Origin: Streptomyces sp. NRRL F-5630
GTDB lineage: Bacteria; Actinomycetota; Actinomycetes; Streptomycetales; Streptomycetaceae
Length of the DNA: 64,000 bases
Direction: 5' to 3'
Assembly (NCBI RefSeq): GCF_000719475.1
Contig: NZ_JOGO01000010.1
Span: 1 to 64,000, forward strand
Part shown: positions 53,210 to 62,256 of the stretch, piece after piece
How positions within the stretch are numbered: the stretch's first letter is position 1
Layout of the letters: each line of letters opens with the position of its first letter
Program-made: the position numbers and the translations under genes
Notes under the pieces: generated by a model
What the model was told of the DNA's origin: nothing
The model's input: the letters and a program-made list of their open reading frames with translations, nothing else
The model's database searches: none

Positions 53210-54142
53210 CTACCCGTCGGTACGCTCGGCAGAAAGCCTCCGCCTGCGCCAGAGCACGAACGGGAACGCGCCGACGAGGCCGAGGGCGGCCGGGGCGGTG
53301 GCGGAGGCCGCCGCGTTGATGCCGGACTGGTGGAAGGTGTCGGGGACCGAGAGGGTCGACCATCGGTTCGGCGGCCAGGCGATCACGAAGGCTCGACCGA
53401 TGACGTTGTCGACCGGGACGAAGCCCTGATTGCGGTCGGTCTGGTGGTACCGCGAATCGGCCGACGCCTGGCGGTGGTCACCCATCACCCACAACTTGTC
53501 CTTGGGCACCTTGACCCTGAACTGACCGCCCTCGTCAACCGAGCAAGGAGTGTTTCCCTGGAAGACGTACGACTCGTCGAGCGGCTTGCCGTTGACCTTG
53601 AGCGGCCCGGTGCCGTTGCACTCGACGGTGTCGCCACCGACGCCGATGACACGCTTGATCAGGTCCTTCTCGTCCGCGGACGGCATGAGCCCGATGAAGC
53701 TGAGGCCCCTCTGGAGGACATTGGGCGTGGGAGTGGGCTCGTTCTCCAGCCAGCGGTCGGGGTCCTTGAAGACGATCACCTCGCCGCGCGAGGGCTTGGA
53801 GCCGAACCACGGCGTGAGCTTGTCGACGAGTACCCGGTCGCTGACCTGGAGCGTGTTCTGCATCGATCCGGAGGGGATCGAGAACGCCTGCACCAGGAAC
53901 GTCTTGATGATCAGGGCCAGGACCAGAGCGATGACGATGAGCAGCGGCAGTTCCTTCCAGAACGGCCGCGGCTTCTTCGGGGCGCTGGTCCTGCCATGGC
54001 CTCGCGGGGTGTCCGCGCCGGACTCGGTCACCTCAGGCTCCCGCCCTTCCCCGGCGCCGGCCGGTCCCGCGCCTCCCTGCTCCGGCTCTTCCGGCCCCTC
54101 GTGTCCGGACCGGGCGCCCACCGCGACGTCCCCCACGCTCAC
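53210..54142 (-). CDS. sipY: Signal peptidase I, SipY type
   Basis: A 310-residue type I signal peptidase. N-terminal helix ELPLLIVIALVLALIIKTFLVQAF, catalytic Ser93 in IPSGSMQ and Lys163 in DLIKRVIGVGGD, box KLWVMGDHRQASADSRYH, C-terminal helix before WRRRRLSAE. In S. lividans SipY is the major enzyme, processing most secreted preproteins. The start is GTG at 54142, lying inside the extended 3' end of sipX. GAGGAG is very close to this GTG. Confidence 0.92.
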   Translation of the reverse strand: MSVGDVAVGARSGHEGPEEPEQGGAGPAGAGEGREPEVTESGADTPRGHGRTSAPKKPRPFWKELPLLIVIALVLALIIKTFLVQAFSIPSGSMQNTLQVSDRVLVDKLTPWFGSKPSRGEVIVFKDPDRWLENEPTPTPNVLQRGLSFIGLMPSADEKDLIKRVIGVGGDTVECNGTGPLKVNGKPLDESYVFQGNTPCSVDEGGQFRVKVPKDKLWVMGDHRQASADSRYHQTDRNQGFVPVDNVIGRAFVIAWPPNRWSTLSVPDTFHQSGINAAASATAPAALGLVGAFPFVLWRRRRLSAERTDG

Positions 54143-55325
54143 TCCTCACTTCGAGCCCTTGCCCGCGCCGTAGGAGGAGCGGGCCCACCACTCCCATAAC
54201 GAGCGGGAGTTCCGCAGGGGTCGGGAGCGCGACGCCGGCCTTCGGCCGCGCCTGGGCCAGACTATGCGAGTCGTCTGTGCGTCCGGCCCACCCGGACGCC
54301 GCGTCGGGGACCCGCGCGAAGCGCTCTCTGTGCCCCGGCGTGGACCAGTGCCCCAAAGGCCAGACGACGGCCACGGCGCGCCCCACCACGGCGTCTTCCG
54401 CGACAGTCCCGTCATAGCCCGCGTCGCGGTGGAAGCGGGAATCTCCTGAGTTCGCCCGGTGATCCCCCAGCACGAAGAGGCGGCCGGCCGGGACATGGAC
54501 CCGGAACTCCACTTCGGACGGCCTATTCCCCGCACGAACGTACGGCTCCTCCACGGCCTGGCCGTTGACGGTCACCCGCCCCCGCGCGTCGCAGCACGCG
54601 ACGGTGTCGCCCCCGACGCCTACGACGCGTTTGATCAGATCTTTCTGGTCGGCGGACGGCAGGAGGCCGATGAATGCCAGCCCCTTCTTGAGCTGCCGGA
54701 CGGGCCCGGACGAAGTGTCCGGGCCGCCCGCCTCGTCGCCGAGCCAGCCGCCGGGGTCACGGAAGACGACGACGTCGCCTCGGTGCACCTCGGCGCCGAA
54801 CCACGGCGTGAGCTTGTCGACGACCACGCGGTCGCCGATGCGCAGCGTCTCCTCCATCGATCCCGAGGGGATCACGAACGCCTGCACGAAGAACGTCTTC
54901 AGCACGAGGGCGATGAGTAACGCCGCGCCCAGGAGGAGCGGGATCTCGCGCAACGTCGCGCGACGTCTGCGGCGCGCGACGCGACGTGCCCGCGCGCGAC
55001 GCTGCACACGCCCTACGTCGCGTCGGCCGACACTCCCCCCATCGGATGTCGCGTGCGCGTCGGGGCTCGCCTGCCCCTCGTGCGCCGCACCGATGCCGTG
55101 GGTCGCCCCCACGTCGCCCACGGAGCGCGCGGCGTCGCGCGCGTCGTGCGGGGCTTCGTGGCCCTCGTACGGAGCGTCGGCGTCCCCGTATGCCGCCCCC
55201 TGCCCTTCGTACGAGGCGCGCCACGCCGCGTCGGACGGTCTTCCTGCCGCACCCGACGCGGCGGCGTCGTCATCCCCGTCGCCCACCGTCCCGCGACGTC
55301 CCGGCTGTCCCCCGTGCCTACCCAT
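54033..55325 (-). CDS. sipX: Signal peptidase I, SipX type, with long N-terminus and extended C-terminus
   Basis: A 430-codon frame. Catalytic Ser156 (IPSGSMEE) and Lys232 (DLIKRVVGVGGD) and the LFVLGDHRANSGDSRFH box are intact. About 120 residues of low complexity (DARDAARSVGDVGATHG, RRDVGRVQRR) precede the helix, largely motif-encoded and not usual for the family. After the C-terminal helix (PTPAELPLVMGVVGPLLLRRG) the frame runs 110 bp into sipY. In the next frame a TGA lies at 54146-54148, just before the sipY start, so a small frameshift near the end of the gene is likely. Confidence 0.88.
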   Translation of the reverse strand: MGRHGGQPGRRGTVGDGDDDAAASGAAGRPSDAAWRASYEGQGAAYGDADAPYEGHEAPHDARDAARSVGDVGATHGIGAAHEGQASPDAHATSDGGSVGRRDVGRVQRRARARRVARRRRRATLREIPLLLGAALLIALVLKTFFVQAFVIPSGSMEETLRIGDRVVVDKLTPWFGAEVHRGDVVVFRDPGGWLGDEAGGPDTSSGPVRQLKKGLAFIGLLPSADQKDLIKRVVGVGGDTVACCDARGRVTVNGQAVEEPYVRAGNRPSEVEFRVHVPAGRLFVLGDHRANSGDSRFHRDAGYDGTVAEDAVVGRAVAVVWPLGHWSTPGHRERFARVPDAASGWAGRTDDSHSLAQARPKAGVALPTPAELPLVMGVVGPLLLRRGQGLEVRSERGGRRGGRPVRTRGAGRAGAGRRGTGRRRGRAGA

Positions 55326-56013
55326 GTGCCGCGGCGGACGGCGCCGGGACGCGCGCGTAGGCGTCGCGTTGTTGCAGGCCGTTCCAGCGGCTCGGCGGCC
55401 AGACCACCAGGTCCGCCCGGCCCCGTACGGAGGAGAGCGGGATCATGCCGCCGCCCGGCGAACCGAGGTGGTCGCGCGAGTCGGCGGAGTCCGCGCGGTG
55501 GTCACCGAGGACGAAGAGGCGTCCGGCCGGGACCACGACGTCGAAGGCGGCGTCCGAGGGCGTGTCCCCGGAGTGGAGGAAGGGCTCGGTGACCCGCTTC
55601 CCGTTGATCGTGAGCCTGCCGTCCTTGGCGCAACACCGCACCCGGTCACCCCCGACTCCCACGACGCGCTTGATGTAGTCACCGTCACCGAAGTACCCGG
55701 TGCCGTCGAAGACCACGACGTCGCCGCGGCGCGGCTCGCCGCCGAAACGGTACGCCAGTTTGTCGACCATGACACGGTCACCGACGCGAAGCGCGGGTTC
55801 CATGGACGCGCTGGGAATCCCGAAGGGTTGCGCGACGAAGCGGCTCACCAGGAGCAGGACGGCGACAAGAGCGAGCCCGGCGGCCGTCCACACGCCGCCG
55901 GGCAGCCAGGACAGACGAGAGCGCGACCCCTCCACCGCCCGGTCCGTCGTTGATGCGGACGGATTCGGTACGGCGGAACGGTCGCGCTCCGTGTCCTGCG
56001 TTTCGGTGTCCAT
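55318..56013 (-). CDS. sipW: Signal peptidase I, SipW type
   Basis: A 231-residue type I signal peptidase with a single N-terminal helix (VWTAAGLALVAVLLLVSRFVAQPF), catalytic Ser70 in IPSASME, Lys115 in DYIKRVVGVGGD, and LFVLGDHRADSADSRDH. It lacks a C-terminal membrane anchor, as reported for SipW of S. lividans. First of the four sip genes; its stop overlaps the sipX start by 8 bp. About 87 bp with two hairpins separate it from rplS. Confidence 0.92.
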   Translation of the reverse strand: MDTETQDTERDRSAVPNPSASTTDRAVEGSRSRLSWLPGGVWTAAGLALVAVLLLVSRFVAQPFGIPSASMEPALRVGDRVMVDKLAYRFGGEPRRGDVVVFDGTGYFGDGDYIKRVVGVGGDRVRCCAKDGRLTINGKRVTEPFLHSGDTPSDAAFDVVVPAGRLFVLGDHRADSADSRDHLGSPGGGMIPLSSVRGRADLVVWPPSRWNGLQQRDAYARVPAPSAAAHG

Positions 56014-56050
56014 GGCGCCCCGATGCTATCGGGCGACGCTGTGGGTCCCC

Positions 56051-56092
56051 CCGGGCCGTGGTGGCCCGGTGCGCGCGGCCCGCCGGCCGCGC
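56051..56092 (-). terminator. Two hairpins after rplS
   Basis: Stem GCGCGGCC/GGCCGCGC (56073-56080 with 56085-56092) directly after the rplS stop, then CCGGGCC/GGCCCGG (56051-56057 with 56063-56069). They probably end or attenuate the ribosomal protein transcript before sipW. Confidence 0.65.
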
Positions 56093-56100
56093 CCGCGAGA

Positions 56101-56451
56101 TCAGCTCTCGCGCTTCTCCTTGATCTTCGCGGCCTTACCGCGCAGCTCACGGAGGTAGTAGAGCTTGGCGCGACGGACGTCACCGCGGGTCACCAGCTCG
56201 ATCTTCTCGACGATCGGGGTGTGCACGGGGAAGGTGCGCTCCACGCCGACGGAGAAGGAGACCTTGCGGACCGTGAAGGTCTCGCGGACGCCCGAGCCCT
56301 GGCGGCGGATGACGACGCCCTTGAACTGCTGCACACGGGAGCGGTTGCCCTCGATGACGCGCACGTGGACGTTGACGGTGTCGCCGGGGCGGAACGCCGG
56401 GAGGTCGCTGCGCAGCGACGCGGCGTCGACGGAGTCGAGCAGGTTGGACAT
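56101..56451 (-). CDS. rplS: 50S ribosomal protein L19
   Basis: A 116-residue L19 at the 30S-50S interface. [59 protein letters not shown] is diagnostic. The start [20 protein letters not shown] at 56451 is preferred over an in-frame ATG nine codons earlier because relatives begin there and GAGGAAG is upstream. It follows trmD by 128 bp. Confidence 0.97.
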   Translation of the reverse strand: MSNLLDSVDAASLRSDLPAFRPGDTVNVHVRVIEGNRSRVQQFKGVVIRRQGSGVRETFTVRKVSFSVGVERTFPVHTPIVEKIELVTRGDVRRAKLYYLRELRGKAAKIKEKRES

Positions 56452-56579
56452 GTGTGTCTGCTTCCTCGCTGATGCCACAGGTCATCAGCGGAACATGGTG
56501 ATGAGTGAAGGGTGCCGCTTCGCCGGGCGGGCGTCGTTCCCCCTGTGGCAGGGGCGCGCGCCGGACGGACGGCAGTGGC

Positions 56580-57482
56580 CTATTCTTCCACGTCGGAGGA
56601 TGCAGGCCCAAATCGGCCGTCGGGCCCCTGCCGCCAGCCGAGCAGGGAGAGCGTCTCGCGGTCCTTCTTGTCGAACGCCGCGGGGTCGCAGCGGGCGATG
56701 AGGTCGGGGCGGTGCGCGACGGTGCGCGCCAGCGCCTCGTCGCGACGCCAGCGCGCGATGCGGCCGTGATGCCCGCTCAGCAGCACGTCGGGGATGCCGC
56801 GCCCGCGCCAGGACGGCGGCTTCGTGTAGACGGGGCCTTCGAGGAGATCCGCCATGGCTCCGGGGGCGAAGGAGTCGTCGCGGTGGGACTCGGCGTTGCC
56901 GAGCACGCCGGGCAGGAGCCGGGCGACAGCCTCGGTGATGACGAGGACGGCCGCCTCGCCGCCCGCGAGCACGTAGTCGCCGATGGAGACCTCGTACACG
57001 GGAAGCCGCGTCGAGTACTCCTCCGTGACGCGTCGGTCGATGCCCTCGTAGCGTGCCGGGGTGAAGATCAGCCAAGGGCGCGCGGAGAGTTCGACGGCGA
57101 GTTGCTGCGTGAAGGACCGGCCGCTCGGCGTCGGTACGACGAGCACCGGTTCGCGCGCTCCCGCCTCGTAGCCGTCCGCGAGTACCTCGTCGAGCGCGTC
57201 GCCCCACGGCTCGGTCTTCATGACCATGCCGGGCCCGCCACCGTACGGGGTGTCGTCCACGGTGTGGTGACGGTCGTACGTCCAGTCGCGGAGGTCGTGC
57301 ACGTGGACGTCGAGCTGTCCGCGGGCACGTGCCTTGCCGACGAGGGAGACGTGGAGCGGGTCGAGGTACTCGGGGAAGATCGTGAGCGCGTCGAGACGGA
57401 GCGCGGGAGCCACGGGGTCGGGCGCGGTCGGGGGCGCGGGCTCGTGCGACGTAGCGGCGGGACGCGAGGCGGGGGCGGTCAC
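56580..57482 (-). CDS. trmD: tRNA (guanine37-N1)-methyltransferase
   Basis: A 300-residue TrmD that methylates G37 of tRNAs reading CCN, CUN and CGG codons, preventing frameshifts. The trefoil-knot SAM site is visible: [52 protein letters not shown]. About 27 residues of Ala/Pro-rich N-terminal extension precede [16 protein letters not shown]. The GTG start overlaps the rimM stop by 4 bp. The true start could be internal, but coupling supports 57482. Confidence 0.95.
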   Translation of the reverse strand: MTAPASRPAATSHEPAPPTAPDPVAPALRLDALTIFPEYLDPLHVSLVGKARARGQLDVHVHDLRDWTYDRHHTVDDTPYGGGPGMVMKTEPWGDALDEVLADGYEAGAREPVLVVPTPSGRSFTQQLAVELSARPWLIFTPARYEGIDRRVTEEYSTRLPVYEVSIGDYVLAGGEAAVLVITEAVARLLPGVLGNAESHRDDSFAPGAMADLLEGPVYTKPPSWRGRGIPDVLLSGHHGRIARWRRDEALARTVAHRPDLIARCDPAAFDKKDRETLSLLGWRQGPDGRFGPASSDVEE

Positions 57483-58201
57483 CGGGGGTCCTCGGGGGGG
57501 ACGTCGCGCGACGTCGCGCCGTTTCCGGCGGACGGCGCGTCGTCCTTGGCCGCCGCCGCGTCACCGGCGCGCGACGCCGCCTCGTCCGTACGCGACGTGG
57601 CGCGCGCCGTCGCGTGGTCCGACGCTGCGTCGTCCGAGGCCGCGCCCTCCTCCGTGCGCGACGTCTCCCGCTCCGACGCGACGTCGGCCTCGTCCGGATC
57701 GAGCAGCCCTCGCGGCGGATTGATCACGGCGCGCTGTTCGTGCAGGTCGATCTCGGTGACGATCTCCTCGACGAAGGGGATCATCACCTCGCTGCCGTCG
57801 GGACGCTCGACGATGAAGAGATCCTGCGAGGGGAGGTGCGAGATCTCCGTGATCCGCCCGATCTCCTCGCCGTCCTCGGTGACCACGTCGAGGTCCATGA
57901 GCTGATAGTCATAGAACTCTTCGGGGTCCTCGGGTACCTCCTCCGGATCGACCTCGGCGATCAGCAGCGTGTTGCGCAGCGCCTCTGCGGCGGTGCGGTC
58001 CTTCACCCCAGCGAAGCGCAGCAGCAGCCGGCCGCTGTGCACCCGCCCCTGCTCGATCGTCAGCGGCCCGGCACCGGGCGGATCGGTCGCGAGTACGGCG
58101 CCGGGCGGGAGCCGCAGCTCCGGCTCGTCCGTACGCACCTCGACGGTGACCTCGCCCTTGATGCCGTGGGCACGGCCGATCCGTGCGACTACCAGCTGCA
58201 C
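57479..58201 (-). CDS. rimM: Ribosome maturation factor RimM with repeat-derived tail
   Basis: A 240-residue protein. RimM N-domain ([29 protein letters not shown]) and PRC-barrel domain ([66 protein letters not shown]) are complete by about residue 177. The last roughly 60 residues ([46 protein letters not shown]) are encoded by repeated copies of the dispersed GCGACGT motif and are absent from ordinary RimM. GTG at 58201 has GGAG about 9 nt upstream. It assists 30S maturation by binding S19. Confidence 0.95.
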   Translation of the reverse strand: MQLVVARIGRAHGIKGEVTVEVRTDEPELRLPPGAVLATDPPGAGPLTIEQGRVHSGRLLLRFAGVKDRTAAEALRNTLLIAEVDPEEVPEDPEEFYDYQLMDLDVVTEDGEEIGRITEISHLPSQDLFIVERPDGSEVMIPFVEEIVTEIDLHEQRAVINPPRGLLDPDEADVASERETSRTEEGAASDDAASDHATARATSRTDEAASRAGDAAAAKDDAPSAGNGATSRDVPPEDPR

Positions 58202-58343
58202 TCTGGGGATCTCCTGTCCTGCTACGACGCCTGCTGCGACGTGGGTCCTGGTAACGACGACGGGCCGGGGCCGGCCCGAGGGCCCGCCCCGGCCCGCGCC
58301 GGTGCTGTGCTGTGTCCGGTGGGACCTCAGCGCGTGTACGAGT

Positions 58344-58583
58344 TCAGCGCACGTGGTCCACGTCGACGAGATCGACGCGGACACCACGGCCACCGATGGC
58401 ACCCACGACGGTGCGCAGGGCGCGCGCGGTGCGGCCACTGCGGCCGATCACCTTGCCGAGGTCGTCGGGATGCACCCGTACCTCGAGAACGCGCCCGCGG
58501 CGCAGGGTGCGCTCGGCAACCTGCACGTCGTCGGGGTTGTCGACAATGCCCTTCACGAGGTGTTCGAGAGCCTCGTCGAGCAT
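58344..58583 (-). CDS. khpA: KH-domain RNA-binding protein KhpA
   Basis: A 79-residue single KH domain: [22 protein letters not shown], then [22 protein letters not shown] with the GXXG loop as GRSG. KhpA-type proteins bind RNA, usually with a partner KhpB/Jag. Located 1 bp after rpsP and before rimM, a conserved place. Start at 58583 by coupling with the rpsP stop. Confidence 0.95.
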   Translation of the reverse strand: MLDEALEHLVKGIVDNPDDVQVAERTLRRGRVLEVRVHPDDLGKVIGRSGRTARALRTVVGAIGGRGVRVDLVDVDHVR

Positions 58584-58584
58584 G

Positions 58585-59013
58585 TCAGCCCTCGGTCGAC
58601 TCGGACGAGTCGGACTCGTCCTTCTTGTCGGCCTTCTTAGCCTTCTGGGTGATGGCCTCACCCTTGGGCTCGTCGCCGGCCTTCGCCGAGACGGCCTCGA
58701 AGAGACCGCTGTGGTCGGGCTTCGGCTCCGGCTGGAGCAGCGGCGCCGGGGCGGGCTCGCCCTTGAACTTCTGCCAATCGCCGGTCTTCTTCAGGATGGC
58801 GAGGACAGGCTCGGTCGGCTGCGCGCCGACACCCAGCCAGTACGCCACGCGGTCGGCGTCGACCTCGATGCGCGAGGGGTTCTGCACCGGGTGGTACAGG
58901 CCGATCTCCTCGATCGCACGGCCGTCACGGCGCGTGCGGGAGTCGGCGATGATGATGCGGTAGTGAGGCGCGCGGATCTTGCCCAGACGCTTCAGCTTGA
59001 TCTTGACTGCCAC
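58585..59013 (-). CDS. rpsP: 30S ribosomal protein S16
   Basis: A 142-residue S16: [81 protein letters not shown]. The C-terminal 60 residues are a Lys/Glu/Ser-rich actinobacterial extension. The start is GTG at 59013 with AGGAG upstream. First gene of the rpsP-khpA-rimM-trmD-rplS group. Confidence 0.97.
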   Translation of the reverse strand: MAVKIKLKRLGKIRAPHYRIIIADSRTRRDGRAIEEIGLYHPVQNPSRIEVDADRVAYWLGVGAQPTEPVLAILKKTGDWQKFKGEPAPAPLLQPEPKPDHSGLFEAVSAKAGDEPKGEAITQKAKKADKKDESDSSESTEG

Positions 59014-59480
59014 GGAAGTGGTGTCTCCTGGTCTTGACGGGGTGGGGCACCGGATGATGCCGCGTGGGGTTGCGGAATCCGACCGGGCCCGCAGGACACG
59101 TCAGCCGGAGGAGAGAGGGGTCCTGTGCGGCTGTCGAGTACAGCTGTCCATTCTGCCACAGCCGACGACGCGCCCGAACCCGTGGGTGGAGAGCCCGGGA
59201 TCGACCTCGTCACGGGGACGGCGCGACGGTGTGAGTACGACGCGACGCGATGTCGCGGGGGGCACGCGACGTCGCGTGGCATACGCCTCTGAGAGGGTGC
59301 GACGTCGCGTCGAGGGCGGCGCGCGGCGTACGAGCCACCGTGCGGCGACGTACGGGACGCGGCGCGGGACGCACGCTCGGCGGCACGAGAGGCGACGTAC
59401 GAGGCGCTGCGACGCGGCGGGGGCCGACGACGCGACGCCGCGTCGCGCGCGACGGAGTACCGGTACGCGTCAGTGCACCC
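59014..59480. repeat. Iterated-motif spacer upstream of rpsP
   Basis: About 470 bp. The 140 bp next to rpsP are free of the motif and probably hold its promoter. From 59215 to 59470 GCGACGTCGCG-type copies and variants are dense (for example 59246-59300). Confidence 0.65.
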
Positions 59481-59486
59481 GGCGGT

Positions 59487-59520
59487 GTGGCACGTCCGGG
59501 GCGGGAGCCGGACGTGCCAC
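59487..59520 (-). terminator. Terminator after the SprT-like gene
   Basis: A perfect 13-bp stem GTGGCACGTCCGG/CCGGACGTGCCAC with an 8-nt loop, 35 bp after the SprT-like stop. Confidence 0.85.
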
Positions 59521-59555
59521 GCCGTCGGCTCGCGAGGCGGCGCGCGGCCCGGCGC

Positions 59556-60200
59556 TCAGGACAGGGCGGGCACGGCGGGCTCGGGAATGCGGAAGGGCTT
59601 TCCGCAGCCGCCGCACATGATCGGCGCCTGGGCCAGGACAGAGGGCACGACGCGTACGTTGCGGCCGCAGTCGCACACCGCCTTGACGCGTACGCCGCCG
59701 CCGGACGAACCGTGCCGGGCCGCGGGGCCGCGGAAGCTGCTCGACGAGTCGGTGGAGGTCGCGGCGGTGTGCGCCTTCAACGCGTGGTGCAGCCGGTCGA
59801 TGGTGGCCCGGTAGCGCTTCCTCGCCTCGGTGTTGAGGGTGACGAGGGAGAAGCCGCTGCTCGGATGCGGCTCCTCGGGGTGGTCCAGGCCCAGTTCCTC
59901 GGCGATCGCGAGGAATCTGCGGTTGTGGTAGCGGCCGGCGCGGGAGGTGTCGCGAACACCCCGGGCGGCGGCGAGACCGTGAACCGCCTCGTGCAGCAGT
60001 CGTTCGAAGGAGAGTTCATGTCCGCAGGCGGACGAGGACTCCCCGATCAGGGACTCGGGCGCGGCAAGATCCGGCAGGTCGGGGTGGTACCGCTGAATAT
60101 CGGCCCACGCCTGCGCCAGCTCTGCGGCGAGAACAGGTGGTGTCGTGCTCACGTCGTGACCAACGAGCCGCGCCTGCGGCGTGTTCCTATTCCGGGCCAT
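59556..60200 (-). CDS. SprT-like zinc metallopeptidase-domain protein
   Basis: About 214 residues. The HEXXH zinc-protease motif is present (FERLLHEAVHGLAAARG), followed by the SprT-like GRYHNRRFLAIAEELGLDH. A zinc ribbon closes the protein: CDCGRNVRVV ... IMCGGCGKPFRIPE. This resembles the peptidase of SPRTN/SprT proteins that act on DNA-protein crosslinks, but a role in DNA repair is inference. The start at 60200 (MARNRNTPQARLVGHDV) is preferred for composition; the spacer upstream is motif-rich. It is divergent from the methyltransferase gene. Confidence 0.82.
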   Translation of the reverse strand: MARNRNTPQARLVGHDVSTTPPVLAAELAQAWADIQRYHPDLPDLAAPESLIGESSSACGHELSFERLLHEAVHGLAAARGVRDTSRAGRYHNRRFLAIAEELGLDHPEEPHPSSGFSLVTLNTEARKRYRATIDRLHHALKAHTAATSTDSSSSFRGPAARHGSSGGGVRVKAVCDCGRNVRVVPSVLAQAPIMCGGCGKPFRIPEPAVPALS

Positions 60201-60874
60201 CCCAAATAATTTGCTCGTACCCGCCAGTTGGCCGTGATGCGTCCCGAGGAGGGCGGGTGCGTCGATGTGCGGAGAAGCCGTCACAGCTCCCCGCAAGACG
60301 GTACGTAGCGCGCCGCCGCTCCGCCGCACGCAGTGCCCTGCGACGCGGCGCCTCGGGGGCGACGCCGGGGACCGCGCGGCAGGGAGAGGCGGCGGCCCTG
60401 CCGGGTCGCGCGCCGGGGCCGGTGGTGTCCGGCGTCGCGCGACGGGGGCGACGTTACCGCGCGGCGCGGGGCGTGTTCGCGTCGGGGTACGAGGCCCCTA
60501 CGGCGCGAGTCACATGCGCCACCGGCGCGACGCTGGCGCGAGGCTCCCCGCGACGTCGGCGCGCGCGGGCGACGTCGCGCAGCCCGCGTGACGTCACGCG
60601 GCGGGCCCCGTCCGAGGGCGCGCAGAGGGGGCGCTGCCCGGGGCGAATCGGAACGCGGACGGCGCAGGGGAGCGCGAAAGGTGGCACACAAGCATTGGCC
60701 GACAAACCCCGGGTCTGCCCTGGACGGCACGACCCGGGCGCAGTTTCCTGGCATACGGGAGAGGGAGCACGCGCGGACGGGTACGACTCACGCCGCGCAC
60801 GAGAGCGGCACGGGCCGCACGGGGGGCGGATTGCACAGGCATCACACATCTCTGAGCCGATGGGGGCGCCATCC
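60201..60874. repeat. Iterated-motif spacer between divergent genes
   Basis: About 670 bp. The part near 60200-60240 is AT-richer (CAAATTATTTGGG) and probably holds the SprT-like promoter. Motif copies lie mainly at 60420-60610 and in degenerate form at 60310-60400. The last 200 bp (60670-60870) are motif-free and probably the methyltransferase promoter. No gene seen. Confidence 0.55.
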
Positions 60875-61849
60875 ATGACATCCATGCTCGTGCGGGAATC
60901 ACGCCGCGAGGCCACGGGCTCCCGGCGTACACGCGACGGGGAACGGTCGGCCCTGGACTGGGCGGAGATCCAGGAACCCATGCTCGTCCCGCTCTACACG
61001 GCGGTGTACGAGCGTCTTCAGGTCGGACCGGGTGCGCGCCTGCTCGGGCTGGGCTGCGGGGCGGGGCTCGCGTTGGTGCTCGCGCGGGCGCGCGGCGCGG
61101 CGGTGACCGGCGTTGACGAGGGGTCGCGGGCGCGGCTGGCGCTCGCCGCGGAGCGGCTCGGCTGCTCCGTGGCCGAGGCGGGGCGACCGCGGGGCCCTGT
61201 TCCTCCGCCCGGCGCGGCAGTGCCGCGCCGCGACGTCGCCGCGGGTAACGCGGCTGCTGCCCCGGAAGACGTCGCGACGCCGCGTCTCCTGCACGGGGCA
61301 CCGACGGTCCTGCGCGACATGGACGCGCCGTCCTTCACGGTCGTCACCGCCTTTCAGCCCGCCGGCGCGACTGCGGGAGACTACGCCACCCTCACGGCGC
61401 GACTGCGCGCGGCTTTGCCCTTCGCGGCACGCGGCGCGACGGTCGTGGTGGCCAGCTGGGGGCCGCCCGAGCGGTGCGCCGCGTCAACGGTGCTGCGTGT
61501 CGCGACACGGCTCGCGGACACCGACGCCTCGTTGTCCTTCGGCCCCGGCGAGCTGGGCGCGGGCGGGGGCTGGCGGCCGGAACGCAGGGACGACTTGGAG
61601 GCGGTCGCCGCGCGGGCGGGACTGCGACTGCTGGGCTCCGGGCGCGTGGCCTGCCCCTTCGGGTACAGCGGAACGGCGGGCGCGGTGCGTGGTCTGCTGT
61701 CGACGGGGCTCTTCGACGCGGCGGTCGAGGCGACGGACGCCGCGCAGGTGGACAAGGAGGTGCGCGAGGCCCTGCATCCGTTCACGCGGCAGGACGGCAC
61801 CGTCTGGATGCCGAACGTCTTCCGCTACGTCGTCGCGCGGCGGGACTGA
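60875..61849 (+). CDS. SAM-dependent methyltransferase (class I)
   Basis: About 324 residues. Motif I LLGLGCGAGLALVLARARGAAVTGVDEGS is a class I methyltransferase SAM-binding site with Asp in the following strand. The rest resembles ubiE/class-I small-molecule methyltransferases of streptomycetes (VVVASWGPPERC, ALHPFTRQDGTVWMPNVFRYVVAR). A linker at about residues 110-145 (PRRDVAAGNAAAAPEDVATPRLLHG) is motif-encoded and unlike a conserved domain. ATG at 60875 is preferred; ATG 60860 is in frame. Substrate unknown. Confidence 0.8.
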   Translation: MTSMLVRESRREATGSRRTRDGERSALDWAEIQEPMLVPLYTAVYERLQVGPGARLLGLGCGAGLALVLARARGAAVTGVDEGSRARLALAAERLGCSVAEAGRPRGPVPPPGAAVPRRDVAAGNAAAAPEDVATPRLLHGAPTVLRDMDAPSFTVVTAFQPAGATAGDYATLTARLRAALPFAARGATVVVASWGPPERCAASTVLRVATRLADTDASLSFGPGELGAGGGWRPERRDDLEAVAARAGLRLLGSGRVACPFGYSGTAGAVRGLLSTGLFDAAVEATDAAQVDKEVREALHPFTRQDGTVWMPNVFRYVVARRD

Positions 61850-62256
61850 GGGGGAGGCACCGGGACGGGGCGCGCCAGGGCGGCTTGCGGGGACGGGGGA
61901 CGGGCGAGGCGTCGCGACACGTCGCGCAGGCCCATACCGCGCCCGCGCCTCGCGACGTGGCGACTGCGCATCATCGGCCCCGCGCCACGCCCTCGCGCAC
62001 GCCGCCCTACCGCGCACATCGCCTCCGCGTCGCACCGCGTCGTCACCGCCACTGCACGCGTCATCGCATATGCGACGTCGCGTCATCCGTCAGTCTTGAC
62101 GCCGCGCTGTCCCGGACAGGGACGGCGCAGCGTCGTCGCGACGTGTCGTACCGCCGTCGGCCGCGGCGTCTGCGCGCCGCGTCCCCCACGCGGCGTATCC
62201 CTGCATCGCGGCAGGGCCGGTTTCGGCCATACGAGAGACCTCGCCCGCCTCCCGGT
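61850..62256. other. Spacer between convergent methyltransferase and ftsH
   Basis: About 400 bp. Motif copies occur at 61910-61960 and 62070-62085. An imperfect 10-bp hairpin (62104-62113 with 62119-62128, one G-T pair) may terminate one or both convergent genes. No gene seen. Confidence 0.45.
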
